Positions 60,771-64,000 of a stretch of DNA of 64,000 nucleotides are shown here, one piece after another. The notes below the pieces were generated by a model. That model was given only the letters and a program-made list of their open reading frames with translations, was not told the origin of the DNA and did not search any database. The DNA comes from Chaetorhynchus papuensis (taxonomy: Eukaryota > Chordata > Aves > Passeriformes > Rhipiduridae): contig VWYX01000875.1 in the NCBI GenBank assembly GCA_013396525.1, forward strand, positions 62,001-126,000, in the 5' to 3' direction. Within the stretch, counting starts at the first letter, position 1, and each line of letters opens with the position of its first letter. The position numbers and the translations under genes are program-made.

Positions 60771-63123
60771 TTTCAAAACCAGAAAGTACTCAACAAATAT
60801 ACATTGTACTTGCTAAAGATTTCTGTGACCCTTATGCAAATATTTCACAATGTGTGAAAAGACCAAAGATAATTACACTTTGAGTCATTATCACAAAGTC
60901 AATACCTACTACTAGTGTTCCATAATATCTTTTGAATAAGCTTTCGCTAATTTAAATTTCAAGAAACAGCCAAAAGTCTAAGAAGTTATGCACTCTTGCA
61001 GGTTGGAGAAGCGCATAAAATATAACATGGAATATATCAATAAAACTACCCACGAATGCCGAGTTCTAATTTTCCATTTGCTATTTTAATCACATAGCAT
61101 TAATAAAATAATAGTCTCAAACCCTAGGAACACAATCCAGTGTTGACTTTGAATAACACTTTGACTATTCTGCAAATTAAAATCTGCTTTTTAAGCTATG
61201 ACAAATATTTTTTTTAGAATAATGAAGGAGCTTAATATAGTACAAATCTTCTCTCTTTCTTCTCTAGACCTCACTTTTCAACACCAGTCAACATTTTTAA
61301 AAACTACTTGTACCAAAAACCTGTTGATATATTTGTGTAAATAGACAACAAAAATTGAACATTGTTTCTGAAGTGTCCTAGACAAAAGTTAAAGCCGCAT
61401 TTGGAGCACATATTGGCATTCCCGTTATCCAGGATACACTCATTTTCCATCTCAGAACAAAGATAGAGGATTTTGATATACTTATTTCATAACTGGGCTT
61501 ATCAACAGATCATTTTTACTTTTGGGAGACAGAATCACACTGAAGCTTTGACCAACCATACCACTGTGTCACCCTCTTGAATAGTAAGATAACACAATGC
61601 GAGGACTTGTATAGGGGAAACCTAAATGAGAAACTAAAAACAACGCTATAAAGATGTAAAGAAAAGTTTACTTTTGTCTTTTCACACACTTTTACCAAAT
61701 CAAGTTACTCTGCAAGTCCCTTTTTAAATAGACAGCATACAGAAGCCTTCTGATTTACAAGGATAATGAACTTTTTCAATCTGCCACTCCAAGAAACATC
61801 ATAGACTACAAAAGCAGGGTTTTTTCCACACAAATTTGAGTGGTTCCAATAAATGTTTGTTGTGAAACAGATTTAAACAAGCCAGTGCAAATAACATATG
61901 TTCAATTTCATTGTGATTCATTTTGGTTCGTTTCATGCAGAAAAGCAAGCATCTGTATACTTGTAGCTTAAAACAGATAGTCACATGGAACGTACACTGT
62001 GCTCATTAATCTCTTTCCACCTGCATTTAAATCTCTGAAATTACCTTATTCTTCAAACAACTGTACTGGTGTAGCTTTTTTCCAGACAATATATGAGACT
62101 GGGCACTCACTGCTCACAGAAGGACTCACATTTTCTGCATTTTCCTGACCCTGTTGTGGCATGGAAACAAACCATTTCCACCTTTTCCTTTCACTGGAAT
62201 CCTTTTCAATACCTAATTTTTAAATGGATCAACTGTCACCGCTGAAAACAGCATTAGAAATTATTGTTAGTCCCCTTGAGAATACCACTTAATAGGCTTA
62301 TGCAAATTATGTACCTTTTATTTACTGCCCTAGACAAACCTAAAGGGAACAGGTTGTCAGTAACAGCTTCGTTCCCCCGTCACAAGCTCAGCCCACTCAT
62401 TAGGGGTGGCTGAGCGCAGCACTTAAGATTGTCATTCAAGAAATAATACAGGATCTCTTGGGACATATTGCCAAGACAAGTATACTCATGGAGTCTTCAT
62501 AAACTACTAAATTACAAACTCAATTATTTGCTAAAAACCTGGATAAGCAAAGTACTTTAAAACTATTTAAAGTTATTTGAAGTACATCTTCACATTCAAG
62601 TGAATCCAAGGAAATGCATAGCTACTTCAAGCTGGCTGCTACCACAGCCATTGAGAAGCACTTCTGAGGTGAGAATAAGCACACTTTTGGTATCATTGTA
62701 TTTTAGATATCACCTTTAAACTTTCCTGTTTCAGACGAAAGTATCAATTCTATTTCAAAAGCATGGGGCAGAGGTCAGATGAGCTGAACAAGGCTAAGAT
62801 GCAAGTTCATGCACCAAGAATAAACACCTTCTGAGAAACTCCTGAGTCCTTTTTGGGCAGCTGACTGTTTAGAGAGAGAGGGGAGCTTTCAAATTTCAAG
62901 CTACTCACATACCAGCATACTTTCCTTGAGTGCTAGGGATTCTAGCGAAAGTCAGTGCACATGGAGCAGTCTGTCAGCCTCACTGTTTAAGCATATGTGT
63001 AAAGACCAGATCGGTTTTCCAATTTATGAGTATTCCAGTTGCCAAGACCAAGGTATTATTTTTATTTGCTATATAAGTTGCAGTACTGCAGCCTGTGTCA
63101 CAGAGCTGATTTATCAACCTGAT

Positions 63124-63384
63124 TTACAGAACTACAGAATCATTTAGGTTGGAAAAAACTTGAACATCAAGTTCAACCATCAACCCAGTACTGCCAGGTG
63201 CACCACTAAACCATGTCCCCAAGTGCCACATGTAGATGTTTTTTAAATACCTCCAGGGATGGTGACTCCACCATTTCCTTGAGCAGCCTGTTCCAATGTT
63301 TGACAATCCTTTCCGGGAAGACTTTTTTCCTAATATCTAATCTAAACCTCCACTGGTGCAATTTGAGGCCATTTCCTCTTGTCC
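63124..63384 (-). mobile_element. CR1 LINE fragment with intact 3' end
   Basis: It starts ACAGAATCATTTAGGTTGG (complement of a CR1 3' end) and continues through a CAAGTTCAACCATCAACCC block, CCTCCAGGGATGGTGACTCC, the CAGCCTGTTCCAATG block and CTAATATCTAATCTAAACC, to GGCCATTTCCTCTTGTCC. A different CR1 sequence begins directly after it. Confidence 0.92.
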
Positions 63385-63752
63385 ATGGGCAGGACACCTT
63401 TCACTAGACCAGGTTGCTCAGAGCCCCACTCAGACCGGCCTTGAACCCACCCAGGGATGAGGCAGCCACAACTTCTCCGGAAAACCTGTTCTACTGTCTC
63501 ACCACCCTCAAGGTAAAGATTTTTTTTCCTAATATCTAATCTAAACCTACCCTCTTTCAGTTTGAAGCCATTCCCCCTTGTTCTGCCACTACATGCTCTT
63601 GTAAATAGTCTCTCTCCAGCTTTCCTGTAGGCCCCCTTTAGGTACTAGAAGGTCACAGTTAGGTCACGCCATGCATACTGTTCTCCAAGCTGAGCAATCC
63701 CAATTCTCTCAGCCTTTCCTCACAGGAGAGGTGCTTCATCCCTCTAATGATC
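63385..63752 (-). mobile_element. Second CR1 LINE fragment, lacking its 3' terminus
   Basis: It runs from AGACCAGGTTGCTCAGAGCC through a GGGATGAGGCAGCCACAAC block, a second CCTAATATCTAATCTAAACC, CTCTTTCAGTTTGAAGCC and TTTCCTGTAGGCCCCC, to GGAGAGGTGCTTCATCCCTC. It belongs to a different CR1 subfamily from the piece at 63124-63384 and abuts it. The first about 60-80 bp expected at its 3' end are missing. Confidence 0.92.
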
Positions 63753-64000
63753 CATATAAATGCACTTAAGAGAAATAACCATTCAAGCATTAGCACATAC
63801 ATTAAATACTTTGCAAAAGTAGGATTTGCCAGAAGGATTTGCTGACCTGCTCTAGGCCACGCAGAAAGGTCTCTAACACTTCCCGAAGCAAATTTTCTCT
63901 CCTTCTCAAGCAGTTACCTTTTTTCACCTGTGTGTCTACCAAAAATTTTTCATCCACCTTAACCTGTGTATCTCAATGCCTTTAAGACACTGAAAAAAGT

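Larger units (their letters stand above)
29913..64000 (-). other. DDX10: DDX10 intron upstream of the 114 bp exon, at least 34.1 kb
   Basis: No further DDX10 exon was recognised between 29913 and 64000, including the expected preceding block ending in an FLKVKRHNVFG-like segment. The intron therefore probably extends past the window end. Long introns in the 3' half are also typical of mammalian DDX10. Contents are three LTRs (32041-33255, 35961-36530, 38188-38806), several CR1 pieces and low-complexity tracts, all listed separately. Long single-copy stretches such as 38.9-42.4, 43.1-47.9, 48.3-51.3 and 61-63.1 kb hold nothing I can support as a gene. Confidence 0.8.

Overview
This 64 kb window is vertebrate nuclear DNA, very probably from a passerine bird. 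It is AT-rich and mostly non-coding. Its only recognisable protein-coding sequence is three small, cleanly spliced exons on the minus strand. It carries many avian CR1 LINE fragments, several avian endogenous-retrovirus LTRs, and a tRNA-Ile-headed SINE with a CR1-like tail, which is the architecture of TguSINE1, a passerine marker. There are no operons, Shine-Dalgarno signals, CRISPR arrays or other prokaryotic features.

The three exons (29799-29912, 27424-27585 and 13359-13415, in transcription order) encode consecutive parts of the lysine-rich C-terminal tail of DDX10, the nucleolar DEAD-box RNA helicase of small-subunit ribosome biogenesis (yeast Dbp4/Hca4). All three have GT-AG borders, start and end in phase 0 and join without a gap (38 + 54 + 19 codons). 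The helicase core lies upstream, beyond 64000. The acidic C-terminal end and stop codon lie downstream, before position 1. The whole window is therefore inside the 3' half of DDX10, and the rest is intron: at least 34.1 kb, then 2.2 kb, 14.0 kb and at least 13.4 kb.

Layout: 1-13358 is intron with an ERVL-type LTR (about 1213-2945) split by a younger LTR (1657-2463), plus a further LTR 3' piece near 3530-3866. 13416-27423 is intron with CR1 pieces at 15.9 and 18.6 kb and the SINE at 19.8 kb. 27586-29798 is a short unique intron. 29913-64000 is a long intron with three LTRs clustered at 32.0-38.8 kb, CR1 pieces at 48.0, 52.8, 57.2, 60.3 and 63.1-63.8 kb, a cruciform-capable AT/GT/CA microsatellite at 57.9 kb, and purine-rich or A/C-rich low-complexity tracts at 51.4 and 54.6 kb.

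I found no convincing new molecular system. The points most worth a second look are the nested and rearranged LTRs, an LTR whose promoter points toward the terminal DDX10 exons, a chimeric CR1 pair, and a few unexplained open or GC-rich segments (655-960, 42428-43009, 55094-55375, 59870-60770) that I could not assign. All family names come from recognition by eye, without a database search.
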